A DNA stretch of 64,000 bases from Desulfospira joergensenii DSM 10085 (GTDB taxonomy: Bacteria; Desulfobacterota; Desulfobacteria; Desulfobacterales; Desulfobacteraceae), in NCBI RefSeq assembly GCF_000420085.1, contig NZ_ATUG01000002.1, forward strand, positions 744,001-808,000, written 5' to 3'. Positions 24,910-33,967 of this stretch are shown piece after piece. The position numbers and the translations under genes were made by a program. The notes beneath the pieces were generated by a model. It searched no databases. It had not been told where the DNA came from and was given only the letters and a program-made list of their open reading frames with translations. Position 1 is the stretch's first letter. Every line of letters begins with the position of its first letter.

Positions 24910-26307
24910 TTACCGCATGGACTTCCCTAGAACCGCAAGCGCCTCGGAACGGTCTTTGGTCAGCTTTCTGCCTGCGTTCAGGCGGATGCAGTTGTTAAAA
25001 AACCGGCTGGCTGAAAACAGGTCTCCGGGGGCGGCGATCAGGCCTTTGCCTGCGGACTGCTCAAACACCTCGGTCGCGTCGATATGGGGGGGGAGGGTGA
25101 TCCAGAGAAGACAGCCGCCGCTGGGCCGCCGGACATGGCTTCCCTGGGGAAGGATTTTGGATAGTCGTTGAATATGGTTGTCAATGCGGGAGTTCAGCGC
25201 TTTTCTCAGGGCCCGGAGATGGCGGCGGTGGGCCGTGGTGCCGGTGAATGAACCCAGAATAGCCTGGGCCACCCGGCAGGTATCCATGGATGTGCGCAGT
25301 TTTTCCTCTGTAAATATCCCGGCATAGTGGCGGGACCGGATCCAGCCGACCCTGAGTCCCGGGGATATGGTTTTGGAGCAGGAGGAGACCAGGATGATCC
25401 CGGGATCATCTGAATAGAATGTCAGGTTCCGGGGCCGGAAGGGTCCGAAAAAGAGATCTCCGTAGACATCGTCCTGAACAAGGAAGACGCTGTATTTTTC
25501 GGCCAGAGCGACAAGCCTTGCTTTTTTGCCGTCGCTCATGGTTATTCCAGTGGGATTCTGAACATTGGGCTGGGCAATGATCATCCGGATTTTTCCTTTG
25601 ATCAGCTCTTCCTCCAGAATTTCCAGATCCATTCCGTCCGGTCCCACCGGGATTTCCACCAGTTGAACCCCCATGGGGGCCAGTTGCCGGAAGAAGTTCA
25701 TATAGGTGGGGGACTCCAGGGCAATCGTGTCTTTCGAGCGGAGCAATGCCCGTAAAACAATGGTCATGGCCTCGGTGGCCCCATTGGTGATAACGATGTC
25801 ATCGGGAGTTGCCGGTCCGTCGGTTTCCCCATTGGTTACGGCGAGCCGTTTTCTGAGGCCGTAATCTCCCTCGGGATGGCCATATCCCATCCAGGACCGG
25901 CTCAATCCGGCGGCAGCCTCGTGGAGGTGGCCGGAAGGAAGGAGATCCGGTCCCGGCGCGGCCGAGGCAAAGCTGGCATCGATGTGCAGAAGCCGTTCGT
26001 AAAGCTGGTCCAGGCGCTCTCCTGTTTCCCTTGCCGCTGCCGCATATCTCTGGGAAGGGGGAACCGCCCGGCCGATCCCATGACCTGTCAGATCGGATGC
26101 GCCTGCCCGAATATAGTATCCCCCTCTTTCCCGGGACCGGATCAATCCTTCATCTAAAAGAATATTGTAAGCGGTGAGCACCGTATTGATTGAAACTGCG
26201 GAGGCGCCAGCCTCTTCCCTGATGGAAGGCAGGCGTTCCCCCTCCTTGAGGATGCCGGATTCAATATCGGTTTGGATGCGCCGGACCAGGGCTTGGTATT
26301 TTTTCAT
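24910..26307 (-). CDS. MocR-family regulator: GntR HTH fused to class I aminotransferase domain
   Basis: 465 residues. Residues ~1-70 are a winged helix of the GntR type (ILKEGERLPSIREEAG, then SINTVLTAYNILLDEGLIRSR). Residues ~100-465 are a fold-type I PLP domain: GYGHPEGDYGLRKRLA, AQPNVQNPTG, and the PLP lysine in SSCSKTISPGLRVGWI. MocR proteins use the PLP domain as an effector sensor. The gene is divergent from a DMT-family exporter, and the gap contains two direct repeats, so it most likely regulates that exporter. Confidence 0.92.
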   Translation of the reverse strand: MKKYQALVRRIQTDIESGILKEGERLPSIREEAGASAVSINTVLTAYNILLDEGLIRSRERGGYYIRAGASDLTGHGIGRAVPPSQRYAAAARETGERLDQLYERLLHIDASFASAAPGPDLLPSGHLHEAAAGLSRSWMGYGHPEGDYGLRKRLAVTNGETDGPATPDDIVITNGATEAMTIVLRALLRSKDTIALESPTYMNFFRQLAPMGVQLVEIPVGPDGMDLEILEEELIKGKIRMIIAQPNVQNPTGITMSDGKKARLVALAEKYSVFLVQDDVYGDLFFGPFRPRNLTFYSDDPGIILVSSCSKTISPGLRVGWIRSRHYAGIFTEEKLRTSMDTCRVAQAILGSFTGTTAHRRHLRALRKALNSRIDNHIQRLSKILPQGSHVRRPSGGCLLWITLPPHIDATEVFEQSAGKGLIAAPGDLFSASRFFNNCIRLNAGRKLTKDRSEALAVLGKSMR

Positions 26308-26319
26308 GCATCTATATTA

Positions 26320-26358
26320 CTGTACCCATAAAAAAATATCAAATTGTATCTGTACCCA
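26320..26358. promoter_or_regulatory. Pair of direct repeats, likely MocR operator
   Basis: CTGTACCCA occurs at 26320-26328 and again at 26350-26358, 30 bp apart, which puts both on the same helix face. The stretch between is AT-rich. It lies in the 91-bp gap between the MocR gene and the transporter gene. MocR-type dimers commonly bind spaced direct repeats. Confidence 0.6.
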
Positions 26359-26398
26359 AAATCAGACTAGTATTATTTTGTTCTCCAGGAGGTGAATC

Positions 26399-27310
26399 AT
26401 GGGGAATCAAAAAATATACGGTTTGTTTATTCTGGTATCTACCCTTTTCGGCAGTACATTTCTGGCCATCAGCCTTGGCTTAAAGGCCGGGGCTTCCCCC
26501 CTGTTTTATGCTGCCCTGAGGTTTACCACTGCCGGAGGAATTCTTTTAACTGTTCTAATTTTATCAAAAAGGGCAAGCTTTGCGTCGATCCGTTCCCTGG
26601 CGGGCCGGGGGATTCTTTTTTCCCTTTTCATGACCGTGGGAAGCTTTGGATGCATGTTTATCGCCCAGACCCGGGTGGATTCGGGATTCATGGCCCGGTT
26701 CGATGCCTCCGGCCCCCTGGTGACCGCCCTGTTTGCCGTCCTGTTTCTAGGGAAGAGACTTTCCCTGGCCCACTTTGCCGCGTTTTTTCTCGGCACCACA
26801 GGCACCTTTCTCATTGCCTCCCCGGCAGCCCGGGCCGAGCCGGTATATTTGATCGCTGCCGCGGGAACCGTTCTTTTTTATGCGGCAGGAAATGTGCTTT
26901 ATCCCCTTCTTTTCTCGGATGAGGAGAATCCGGTTCTGATTAGCGCCATACAGGCCTTTGTGGGCGGAATCATTCTCTTGGGGATTGCCCTGGGGACAGA
27001 GAATCTGCAGTTTCCTTCTGCTGCTTTCTGGCCTTTTCTTTATCTGGTCATCGGGGGGTCCATCTTCGGCCATACCGCAGCTCTTATCCTGGTCCGGGAT
27101 GCAGGGCCTGTATTTGCTTCCGGGTGGCTCTATGTGTCACCGGTGATTGCCACTGTTCTGGGGGTTTGGGTGCTGGATGAATCCATAACAGCGGTTGGCA
27201 TATGCGGAACAATCATGGCATTGGCCGGGGTGTTTATCCTGGGCCGGACAGAAGAGCCCACTGTCAGGCCCCAAGACCTTGGTGCACCGGCTATACCCCA
27301 GGATCGGTGA
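26399..27310 (+). CDS. EamA/DMT-superfamily transporter
   Basis: 303 residues with ten predicted transmembrane helices in two EamA halves: the first begins LFILVSTLFGSTFLAISLGLKAGASP, the second IAAAGTVLFYAAGNVLYPLLF, and the chain closes GICGTIMALAGVFILGR. Ribosome site AGGAGG precedes ATG 26399. Such transporters export amino acids, drugs or metabolites. Control by the divergent MocR suggests a substrate tied to vitamin B6 or amino-acid chemistry, but that is inference. Confidence 0.9.
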   Translation: MGNQKIYGLFILVSTLFGSTFLAISLGLKAGASPLFYAALRFTTAGGILLTVLILSKRASFASIRSLAGRGILFSLFMTVGSFGCMFIAQTRVDSGFMARFDASGPLVTALFAVLFLGKRLSLAHFAAFFLGTTGTFLIASPAARAEPVYLIAAAGTVLFYAAGNVLYPLLFSDEENPVLISAIQAFVGGIILLGIALGTENLQFPSAAFWPFLYLVIGGSIFGHTAALILVRDAGPVFASGWLYVSPVIATVLGVWVLDESITAVGICGTIMALAGVFILGRTEEPTVRPQDLGAPAIPQDR

Positions 27311-27496
27311 CAATATCCCGTCTCCCTTGGAAATTTTAAATTTCCGGGGATATGAGAGAGAGTCAAATCCACTGGTACGGGAAATCTCTTGCCTGGATTC
27401 CAATGGGTTGATATTTCTATTTAGAGAGGTCCGTAAATATCCGGGCTAAATTAACGGAAAGATTGAAAATCAGCCTGCATGGAGAGAAGAGAGAAA

Positions 27497-28201
27497 ATGA
27501 GCAAACACGTCACCCGTGTTGAACTCCACCCGGAAAAGTATCCGTCGGATTGCCAATACCCCTTCTCTTTACCGCTTTTCAATCAGACCCGGCAAATTTC
27601 ATTTCGATTTCCGGTCACTTTTTTCGTGGGAGAGAATGGTACGGGAAAGTCCACCCTTCTGGAAGCCATCGCCCTTGCAGGCGGTATCCATATCTGGCGG
27701 AAGGATGGGGGCATGCGCTACCAGGCCAATCCCTATGAGAAAGAGTTGTTCAGATATATTACCCTGGAGTGGGCAGATGGAAAGGTCCCCGGATCCTATT
27801 TCGGTTCGGAAATCTTTAACGACTTCAGGAGAATCGTCGATAATTGGGCGGCCTCGGATCCCGGGCAATTGAAATATTTTGGAGGCAAGTCCCTGGTTTC
27901 CCAGTCCCACGGACAATCCATGATGTCCTATTTTCGTTCCCGTTATAAGATAAAGGGGATCTACTTTCTGGATGAGCCGGAAACCGCCCTGTCCCCAAGA
28001 AGTCAGCTTGAAATGCTGGAGATTCTCCGTGAAAACGGAAAAGCCGGGCATGCCCAGTTTATCATAGCCACCCATTCCCCGATTTTGCTGGCCTGCAAAG
28101 ATGCGGAGATCTTCAGTTTCGATCACAGCCCGGTGCAACGAATCGGATACCGGGAAACCGAGCATTATCAGATATACAAGCGTTTTCTTCTTGAAAGATA
28201 A
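27497..28201 (+). CDS. Stand-alone AAA/ABC-type ATPase
   Basis: 234 residues from ATG 27497, behind GGAGAGAAGAGAG. Walker A is VGENGTGKST (~45), the signature-like region is GKSLVSQSHGQSMMSYF, Walker B is IYFLDEPETALSPRSQL, and the switch histidine is in IIATHSPILLA. This is the short predicted-ATPase (AAA_21-like) type, also seen as the motor of some defence modules, but no partner gene lies next to it. Function unknown. Confidence 0.85.
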   Translation: MSKHVTRVELHPEKYPSDCQYPFSLPLFNQTRQISFRFPVTFFVGENGTGKSTLLEAIALAGGIHIWRKDGGMRYQANPYEKELFRYITLEWADGKVPGSYFGSEIFNDFRRIVDNWAASDPGQLKYFGGKSLVSQSHGQSMMSYFRSRYKIKGIYFLDEPETALSPRSQLEMLEILRENGKAGHAQFIIATHSPILLACKDAEIFSFDHSPVQRIGYRETEHYQIYKRFLLER

Positions 28202-28216
28202 GAGCCTTAGACGTTA

Positions 28217-28249
28217 AAAACGGCTTCCCCAAAATGGAGAAGCCGTTTT
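28217..28249. terminator. Bidirectional rho-independent terminator
   Basis: AAAACGGCTTC (28217-28227) pairs with GAAGCCGTTTT (28239-28249), giving a stem with A-run and T-run arms. It lies between the convergent ATPase and thiolase genes and can serve both. Confidence 0.8.
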
Positions 28250-28279
28250 CCAACCAAACAGGGTAAAGGGCTGGGAGGC

Positions 28280-29458
28280 CTATACCCGTTCAAAGATGGC
28301 AGCTGCGCCCATGCCGCCGCCGATGCACATGGATACAATTCCGTATTTGCCGTTCACCTCTTTGAGGTTGGCCAGGCAGGTGGCGGTGAGCTTGGCTCCG
28401 GTGCATCCCAGGGGATGGCCCAGGGCAATGGCGCCGCCGTGGATATTGATCTTGTCCATGTATTTTTCAAGACCCAGCTCCCGGATGCAGTAAATGGCCT
28501 GGGAGGCAAAGGCCTCGTTGATCTCGTAGATGTCAATGTCGTCGATGGTCAGTCCGGCCTGTTCCAGGGCCTTGGGAATGGCATATCTCGGGCCCACGCC
28601 CATTTCATCGGATTTACAGCCCACGGTGGCATAGGTGACGAGTTTTGCAATGGGGGTCAGACCCAGTTCATCGCATTTTTCCTTGGAGGCGATGATGGTG
28701 GCGGCAGCCCCGTCCGTGGTCTGGGAGGAGTTGCCCGCGGTCACGCTGCCGTTGGCGGCAAAGACCGTTCTCAGCTTGCCCAGTCCCTCCGGGGTGGATT
28801 CCCGGATCCCGTCGTCATGCTTGACAATGAACTCTTCCTTTTTCCAGGTGCCGTCGGCCTGTTCCACGAATTTAAAGGCCGGGGTGGGAACGATTTCCGT
28901 GAACAGTCCGTTGTCCCGGGCCCGGGCCGCCTTGGCCTGGGAGTCCGAGGCAAATTTATCCTGGTCTTCCCGGCTGACATCGTAGCGGTTGGCCACGTTC
29001 TCGGCGGTGATGCCCATGGAGATGTACATCTCCGGGTCGGTCTTGGAGTACTCAGGATGAGGGCGGGGCAGATTGCCTCCCATGGGGACAAAGGTCATGG
29101 ATTCGCATCCGGCGCCCATGGTGATTTCCGACCAGCCCATCTGGACCCGGGAGGCGGCCAGGGCAATGGCTTCCAGGCCGGAGGCGCAGAAGCGGTTGAC
29201 CGTGGCCCCGGAAACAGAGTCGGGGAAACCGGCCATCTTGGCTGCGATCCGGCCCAGGTTCAGGCCCTGCTCCGCCTCGGGAAAGGCACATCCCACCATG
29301 ACGTCTTCCAAATGTTCGGGTTTCAGGTTGGGGGTTTTCTCAACCGCAGCCTTCATGATAAAGGAAACAAGTTCTTCGGGCCGGGTCTGGTTGAACTGGC
29401 CTCTTTTCTGTTTGCAGCCCGGGGTCCGGACCGATTGTACGATATATGCGTCTCTCAT
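28280..29458 (-). CDS. Acetyl-CoA C-acyltransferase (thiolase)
   Basis: 392 residues, the normal thiolase length. The acyl-binding Cys is in ATVNRFCASGLEAIALAA (~88), the second active site in GGAIALGHPLGCTGAK, and the acid/base Cys in CIGGGMGAAAIFE near the end. It releases acetyl-CoA in the last step of each beta-oxidation round. The upstream gene (15 bp away, same strand) encodes the hydratase/dehydrogenase, so the two form one operon. A role in degrading crotonyl-CoA from the nicotinate locus is possible but not shown. Confidence 0.94.
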   Translation of the reverse strand: MRDAYIVQSVRTPGCKQKRGQFNQTRPEELVSFIMKAAVEKTPNLKPEHLEDVMVGCAFPEAEQGLNLGRIAAKMAGFPDSVSGATVNRFCASGLEAIALAASRVQMGWSEITMGAGCESMTFVPMGGNLPRPHPEYSKTDPEMYISMGITAENVANRYDVSREDQDKFASDSQAKAARARDNGLFTEIVPTPAFKFVEQADGTWKKEEFIVKHDDGIRESTPEGLGKLRTVFAANGSVTAGNSSQTTDGAAATIIASKEKCDELGLTPIAKLVTYATVGCKSDEMGVGPRYAIPKALEQAGLTIDDIDIYEINEAFASQAIYCIRELGLEKYMDKINIHGGAIALGHPLGCTGAKLTATCLANLKEVNGKYGIVSMCIGGGMGAAAIFERV

Positions 29459-29472
29459 TTTTATGGCCTCCT

Positions 29473-31881
29473 TTAGTTTCTAAGCGGCTTTCCGGTTGTA
29501 AGCATGTGGTCGATCCTGGCAATGGTTTTGTCCTCTTTGCAGAAGTCCACAAAGGCGTCCCTTTCCAGTTTCAGGATGGTTTCTTCGGCCACTTCACTGC
29601 CGACCTTTACGTCGCCGCCGCTCATGACATAGGCGATCCGCTTGGCCAGGAAGGCGTCGTGCTCGCTCATGAATTTGCCGTTGAGCATGTTGAAGATCTC
29701 CGCGTTGACCATGCCCTGTCCGGCATTTCCCATGACCTTGAGGGGAAGCTTGGCCGGGGGGACATAGCCGTCGTCCACCATCTTCAGGACCTCTTTCTTG
29801 GCCTCACCGATGAGGTTGTCCCGGTTGAACACGATGCGGTCTGCCAGCCCCAGGAAGCCGTTGCCTCTGGCCTGGGCTGCGGACATGGACACGGCGGCCA
29901 TGCCGATCTTCATGAAAGCCGGTACAAAGAGCTTGGCCAGGTCCACTTCTTTGGCGGTTTTCCCCGGCAGGGCATTGACATATTTTTTCCACAGGTTCAT
30001 GGTTCCGCCGCCGGCGGGCAGCAGGCCCACGCCGATTTCAACCAGGCCCATGTAAAGTTCCGAGTGGGCCACCATCCGGTCTGCGCCCAGGCAGGTTTCA
30101 CATCCTCCCCCCAGGACCATGCCGTAGGGGGCTGCCACAACCGGGAAGGGGGCATATTTGGCTGCCTGGACTCCAGACTGGGCCTTTTTCAGGAAAGCCT
30201 CGATTTCGGTGTACTTCTTGTCGTGGCAGAGTTTGGAGACAAAGGAGAGATCGGCTCCTGCGGAAAAGGCGCCGGGCATGCCGCCGGCTTCATTTCCGAT
30301 GACCAGGCCGGCTCCGTTTTTGTCCACATATTCCAGGGCCTGGGCGATGGTATCCACGATCTCTTCGTTCAGGGCGTTCATCTTGGTGTGGAATTCCATG
30401 CAGAATACATCATCCCCGATATCCACCAGGCTGGCGGAAGCATTTTCGATAACGGTCTTGTTGTTGCCCTTGGCCGCGGCAATGGAGACCATGGTCTTGG
30501 AGACCGGAACGGCCTTGTAGTCACTGGAGGCGAAGTCGTAAAAGTACTTGATCCCGTTTTCAAGCTTGTAAAAGGAGGTAAAGCCTTTGTCCAGCATCTC
30601 CCTGACATTGGCCGGCACCTCCAGGTTCTCTGCGGTCATCCTCTCCACGGCTTCGGCCACTCCGTAGGTGTCCCAGAGCTCAAAGGGACCCATTTCAAAG
30701 TTGTAGCCCCACTTCATGGAGTTGTCGATTTCAACGATGGTGTCTGCAATCTCGGGGATCCGGCAGGCGGCGTACTGAAAGTTGTTGGCCGCGATGGTCC
30801 AGGCAAATTTGGCGCCCTTGTCATCTCCATTGAGAACGGTTTTTACTTTTTCCGGCAGGGAATCTTTCTTTTTGGCTTTGTCCAGGCAGGGGAAACTGGG
30901 TCTGACCAGGTCTTCATACTCCAGGGTCGCCGGGTTGAGCACTTTTCTCAGTTTTTTCCACTCAGGGGTCAGTTCGGTCTTGTAAAATCCTCCCTGGGTC
31001 TTGTTTCCCAGAAGGTTCTTTTCCGCCATTTTTTCCACGAATTCGGGGAGAACCAGGGTTTCCCGCTGTTCATCTTCCGGGCAGAGCTCATAGGAGTTCT
31101 TGCATACGTGCATCATGGTGTCCAGGCCGACCAGGTCGCAGGTTTTGAAGATGGCGGTCTTGGGGCGGCCCAGGGCCGGACCGAAAACGGCATCCACCTC
31201 CGGGATACTCATGTCTGCATCGGCCATGAATTTCATGACCGCACCGATACCCTGGATCCCGATCCTGTTGCCCACAAAGTTGGGGGTGTCCTTGGCCCAG
31301 ACAATGCCTTTTCCTAAATTTTTCTCGCCAAAGGTGGCGATGAATTCGAGGATCTCCGGCAGGGTGTCTTCCCCGGGGATGAGCTCCAGCAGGTGCATGT
31401 ACCGGACCGGATTGAAAAAATGGGTGCCCATGAAATGTTCTTTGAATTCTTTGGAGAACCCCTCACTGATGTCTTTCAGGGGGATGCCCGAGGTATTGGT
31501 CGTCACGACGGCACCCGGTTTCCTGACCTTGTCGACCTTGGTGAAGAGGTCCCGCTTGATTCCTAAGTTCTCAACCACAACTTCGATGATCCAGTCGCAC
31601 TCGGACAGTTTTTCAATATCGTCATCCAGGTTGCCAATGGAGATCAGACCGGCATCCTTTTTATTGAAGAAGAGCGAGGGTGATGATGCCAGGGCCGCAT
31701 CCAGACCGGCCTTGACGATCCGGTTCCTGGCCTGGGGATCGTTTTTTTCTTCGTCTTTCAGATCAAAGGGAACAATATCCAGGAGCAGCACTTTGACGCC
31801 GGCACCGGCAAGCAGGGCGGCAATTCCACCCCCCATGATTCCGGACCCGATGACTGCAGCCTTTCTAACTTTTCTTACCAT
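29473..31881 (-). CDS. Fused 3-hydroxyacyl-CoA dehydrogenase / enoyl-CoA hydratase (FadN-type order)
   Basis: 802 residues. The NAD-binding domain leads (AAVIGSGIMGGGIAALLAGAGV at ~8), followed by the C-terminal dehydrogenase repeats (THFFNPVRYMHLLELIPG; GNRIGIQGIGAVM). The crotonase domain is at ~480-680 (AGGMPGAFSAGADLSF; YGMVLGGGCETCLGADRMVA). This dehydrogenase-first order is that of Bacillus FadN and is the reverse of E. coli FadB/FadJ. It catalyses hydration and NAD-linked oxidation in beta-oxidation. AGGAGG lies before the ATG. Confidence 0.93.
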   Translation of the reverse strand: MVRKVRKAAVIGSGIMGGGIAALLAGAGVKVLLLDIVPFDLKDEEKNDPQARNRIVKAGLDAALASSPSLFFNKKDAGLISIGNLDDDIEKLSECDWIIEVVVENLGIKRDLFTKVDKVRKPGAVVTTNTSGIPLKDISEGFSKEFKEHFMGTHFFNPVRYMHLLELIPGEDTLPEILEFIATFGEKNLGKGIVWAKDTPNFVGNRIGIQGIGAVMKFMADADMSIPEVDAVFGPALGRPKTAIFKTCDLVGLDTMMHVCKNSYELCPEDEQRETLVLPEFVEKMAEKNLLGNKTQGGFYKTELTPEWKKLRKVLNPATLEYEDLVRPSFPCLDKAKKKDSLPEKVKTVLNGDDKGAKFAWTIAANNFQYAACRIPEIADTIVEIDNSMKWGYNFEMGPFELWDTYGVAEAVERMTAENLEVPANVREMLDKGFTSFYKLENGIKYFYDFASSDYKAVPVSKTMVSIAAAKGNNKTVIENASASLVDIGDDVFCMEFHTKMNALNEEIVDTIAQALEYVDKNGAGLVIGNEAGGMPGAFSAGADLSFVSKLCHDKKYTEIEAFLKKAQSGVQAAKYAPFPVVAAPYGMVLGGGCETCLGADRMVAHSELYMGLVEIGVGLLPAGGGTMNLWKKYVNALPGKTAKEVDLAKLFVPAFMKIGMAAVSMSAAQARGNGFLGLADRIVFNRDNLIGEAKKEVLKMVDDGYVPPAKLPLKVMGNAGQGMVNAEIFNMLNGKFMSEHDAFLAKRIAYVMSGGDVKVGSEVAEETILKLERDAFVDFCKEDKTIARIDHMLTTGKPLRN

Positions 31882-31918
31882 GATTACCTCCTCGTATAGG
31901 CGTGTGATTCATGTAGTT

Positions 31919-31934
31919 ATGAATGAGCATTCAT
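31919..31934. promoter_or_regulatory. Palindromic operator ATGAAT-N4-ATTCAT, copy 1
   Basis: ATGAATGAGCATTCAT is a 6+6 perfect palindrome 38 bp upstream of the hydratase/dehydrogenase start. It resembles the TGAATGA-type sites bound by TetR-family fatty-acid regulators (FadR of Bacillus, LiuR/PsrA types). The cognate regulator is not in the window. Confidence 0.65.
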
Positions 31935-32093
31935 TTTGAATTACCAGATGAACCCCGGGGTTGTCAAGGAAAAAGATTTTGGATTTCTCCTGGATCTATT
32001 TTTAGAAAAAACAATTAATTTCCAAGAGTTATATCAATTTTATATCAGAGGAATGTCCATGTGTCAGGCGGGTTTGGCTCAAAAAAATCAAAT

Positions 32094-32109
32094 ATGAATC
32101 ACTATTCAT
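32094..32109. promoter_or_regulatory. Palindromic operator ATGAAT-N4-ATTCAT, copy 2
   Basis: ATGAATCACTATTCAT repeats the same arms with a different central tetrad, 175 bp from copy 1 and 93 bp before the divergent gene at 32202. Two matching palindromes in a single 320-bp gap argue for a real regulator site that may act on both directions. Confidence 0.6.
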
Positions 32110-32201
32110 GAATAAAAATCAAGGATCCTTGTCAAATTGCCCAGGGTTTGGTAGGTTGAATCTCCAGTCTGAAAGACTATTATTAATTTGGAGACACGGC
32201 A

Positions 32202-33251
32202 ATGGTCCGGACCCCGGAAAAGATAAAAGAGATCTCTGACCTGAACATTGCTTCAGTTATCGGCCTGGTTGCCGGACTTCAGAGAGATTCAGGGGACATC
32301 CCCTGGCATGAAAACGGAAAAACCGATCCCTGGGACCTGGTGGAGTCTGTCATGGGACTGAACATCGGCGGATATTTCAGGGAATCCGGACGGGCCTTTG
32401 ACTGGCTGGCCCGGAACCAGAACCGGGACGGGTCCTGGTTTTCTTCCTATATGGACGGCCGGCCCCAGGACAGAACCCGGGAGACCCATATGGCCTGTTA
32501 CCTGGCCGTGGGCCTCTTTCATACCTATCTGGTCACCCGGGATATTGAGTGGCTGAGGACCTATTGGCCGTGCATGGAAAAAGGGGTGGAGTTTGCCCTG
32601 AGCCTCCAGACCGGCACCGGAGAGGTCTATTGGGCAAAAAGTCCCCAGGGAAAAGCAGACCCCATGTCCCTGCTGGCCGGGTCAAGCTCTATTTTCATGA
32701 GTCTCAGATGTGCCCTGGCCATTGGCTGCATTCTTGGGAAGACCCGGCCCCGCTGGCAGAGATCCTTTGAACTCCTGGAAAGATCCATCCAGGAAAACAC
32801 CCACCTGTACAATGTATCCAAGGCCAGGTATTCCATGTACTGGTTTTATCCTGTCCTGTGCGGGGCCATCCGGGGAGACCGGGCCCGGGCCCGCATGGAA
32901 AAGTACTGGAACAAGTACGTCATCGAAGGCCAGGGCTGCCGGTGTGTCTCGGACCAGCCCTGGGTGACCCTTGCCGAAACCTCGGAGCTGGTCCTGGCCC
33001 TCCACGCCATGGGGGAAAGGAAAAAGGCGGAAATCGTATTCTCCTGGATCCTGGACCGGGTCTATGAAGACAAGACCTTCTGGTGCGGATATACCTATCC
33101 GGATATGGTGATCTGGCCCGAGGAAAAAATATCCTGGACCAATGCGGTGGTGGCCATGGCCGCCGATGCCCTTTACGGGCTGACCCCGGCCTGCCGCCTG
33201 TTCCGTCACGAGGCCTGGCAGGGATATGTATTCAGGGACTCGGCCAATTGA
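32202..33251 (+). CDS. Prenyltransferase/squalene cyclase-like alpha-alpha-barrel protein
   Basis: 349 residues rich in paired helices. Repeats such as AFDWLARNQNRDGSWFSSYMDG and EFALSLQTGTGEVYWAKSPQG carry the QxxDGSW-like motif of the terpenoid cyclase / alpha-alpha toroid fold, also used by some glycoside hydrolases. No full catalytic set (for example DXDD) is seen, so the reaction is not assigned. The stop overlaps the ATG of the acyltransferase gene (TGATG), so the two probably work in one pathway, perhaps cell-surface glycan or lipid modification. Confidence 0.6.
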   Translation: MVRTPEKIKEISDLNIASVIGLVAGLQRDSGDIPWHENGKTDPWDLVESVMGLNIGGYFRESGRAFDWLARNQNRDGSWFSSYMDGRPQDRTRETHMACYLAVGLFHTYLVTRDIEWLRTYWPCMEKGVEFALSLQTGTGEVYWAKSPQGKADPMSLLAGSSSIFMSLRCALAIGCILGKTRPRWQRSFELLERSIQENTHLYNVSKARYSMYWFYPVLCGAIRGDRARARMEKYWNKYVIEGQGCRCVSDQPWVTLAETSELVLALHAMGERKKAEIVFSWILDRVYEDKTFWCGYTYPDMVIWPEEKISWTNAVVAMAADALYGLTPACRLFRHEAWQGYVFRDSAN

Positions 33252-33967
33252 TGAAAGACTGCCGGCCCTATTACATCAAAAAGGCCTGGTACCGGTTTCT
33301 TGATTTCTATGTGGACCGCTACCTGGAACCCAGGCTTTCCCTTCTGGGCAAAAATCCATTTATCGTAAAACCCTGGCACATCGAGATCTTTGGCTCCCCC
33401 ATCCGCATCGGTAACAATATCACCCTTCTGGGCTGCTCGGATAAAAAGACAAGGCTGACGGTCTGGTCTGAAAAGAAAGGGATCGACGGTATTCATATCG
33501 AGGATCACGTCCTGATCTCCCCCGGTGTGAGAATCAGTGCGGCCAATTCCATTTCCATCGGCGAGTCGTCCATGCTGGCCAGCCATGTCTATATCACGGA
33601 TTCAGACTGGCACGGCATCTATGACCGGTCCATGCCCCCCAGGGAGAACAGCCGGGTGGTGCTGGAAAAAAACGTGTGGATCGGAGATTCCGCCATTGTC
33701 TGCAAAGGGGTGACCATCGGGGAAAATTCCATTGTCGGGGCCGGATCCGTGGTGACTTCGGATATCCCGGAAAACGTGATCGCCGCAGGCAATCCCGCCC
33801 GGGTGGTCCGGAGGCTTGACCCGGGCAGAGAGATCATCACCCGGAAAGACCGGTTCGGGGATACGGAAAAGATGAACAGGGAGCTTGCGACCTGCGAAAA
33901 GGGATTTCTTGAGGGAAACACGACCTGGGGCTGGATCCGGTCCCTGGTTTTCCCGAAAAAGAATTAA
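33251..33967 (+). CDS. Left-handed beta-helix acyltransferase (hexapeptide repeat)
   Basis: 238 residues from ATG 33251. Hexapeptide repeats run from ~85 to ~185: IHIEDHVLISPGVRISAANSI, IGESSMLASHVYI, VWIGDSAIVCKGVTIGENSIVGAGSVV. The catalytic-type His is in DSDWHGIYDR, and the chain follows the maltose/galactoside O-acetyltransferase pattern (VIAAGNPARVVR). It should transfer an acetyl or other acyl group from CoA. It is translationally coupled to the toroid-fold gene. Confidence 0.88.
   Translation: MKDCRPYYIKKAWYRFLDFYVDRYLEPRLSLLGKNPFIVKPWHIEIFGSPIRIGNNITLLGCSDKKTRLTVWSEKKGIDGIHIEDHVLISPGVRISAANSISIGESSMLASHVYITDSDWHGIYDRSMPPRENSRVVLEKNVWIGDSAIVCKGVTIGENSIVGAGSVVTSDIPENVIAAGNPARVVRRLDPGREIITRKDRFGDTEKMNRELATCEKGFLEGNTTWGWIRSLVFPKKN

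Noticed and set aside
28415..29476. Plus-strand ORF of 353 codons opposite the thiolase
   Set aside because: Fully antisense to an obvious thiolase and without family features.
29446..31317. Plus-strand ORF of 623 codons opposite the hydratase/dehydrogenase gene
   Set aside because: It is the mirror of a strongly conserved 802-residue enzyme on the minus strand, has low-complexity His/Gly-rich translation and no recognisable domain; it results from GC-rich codon use.
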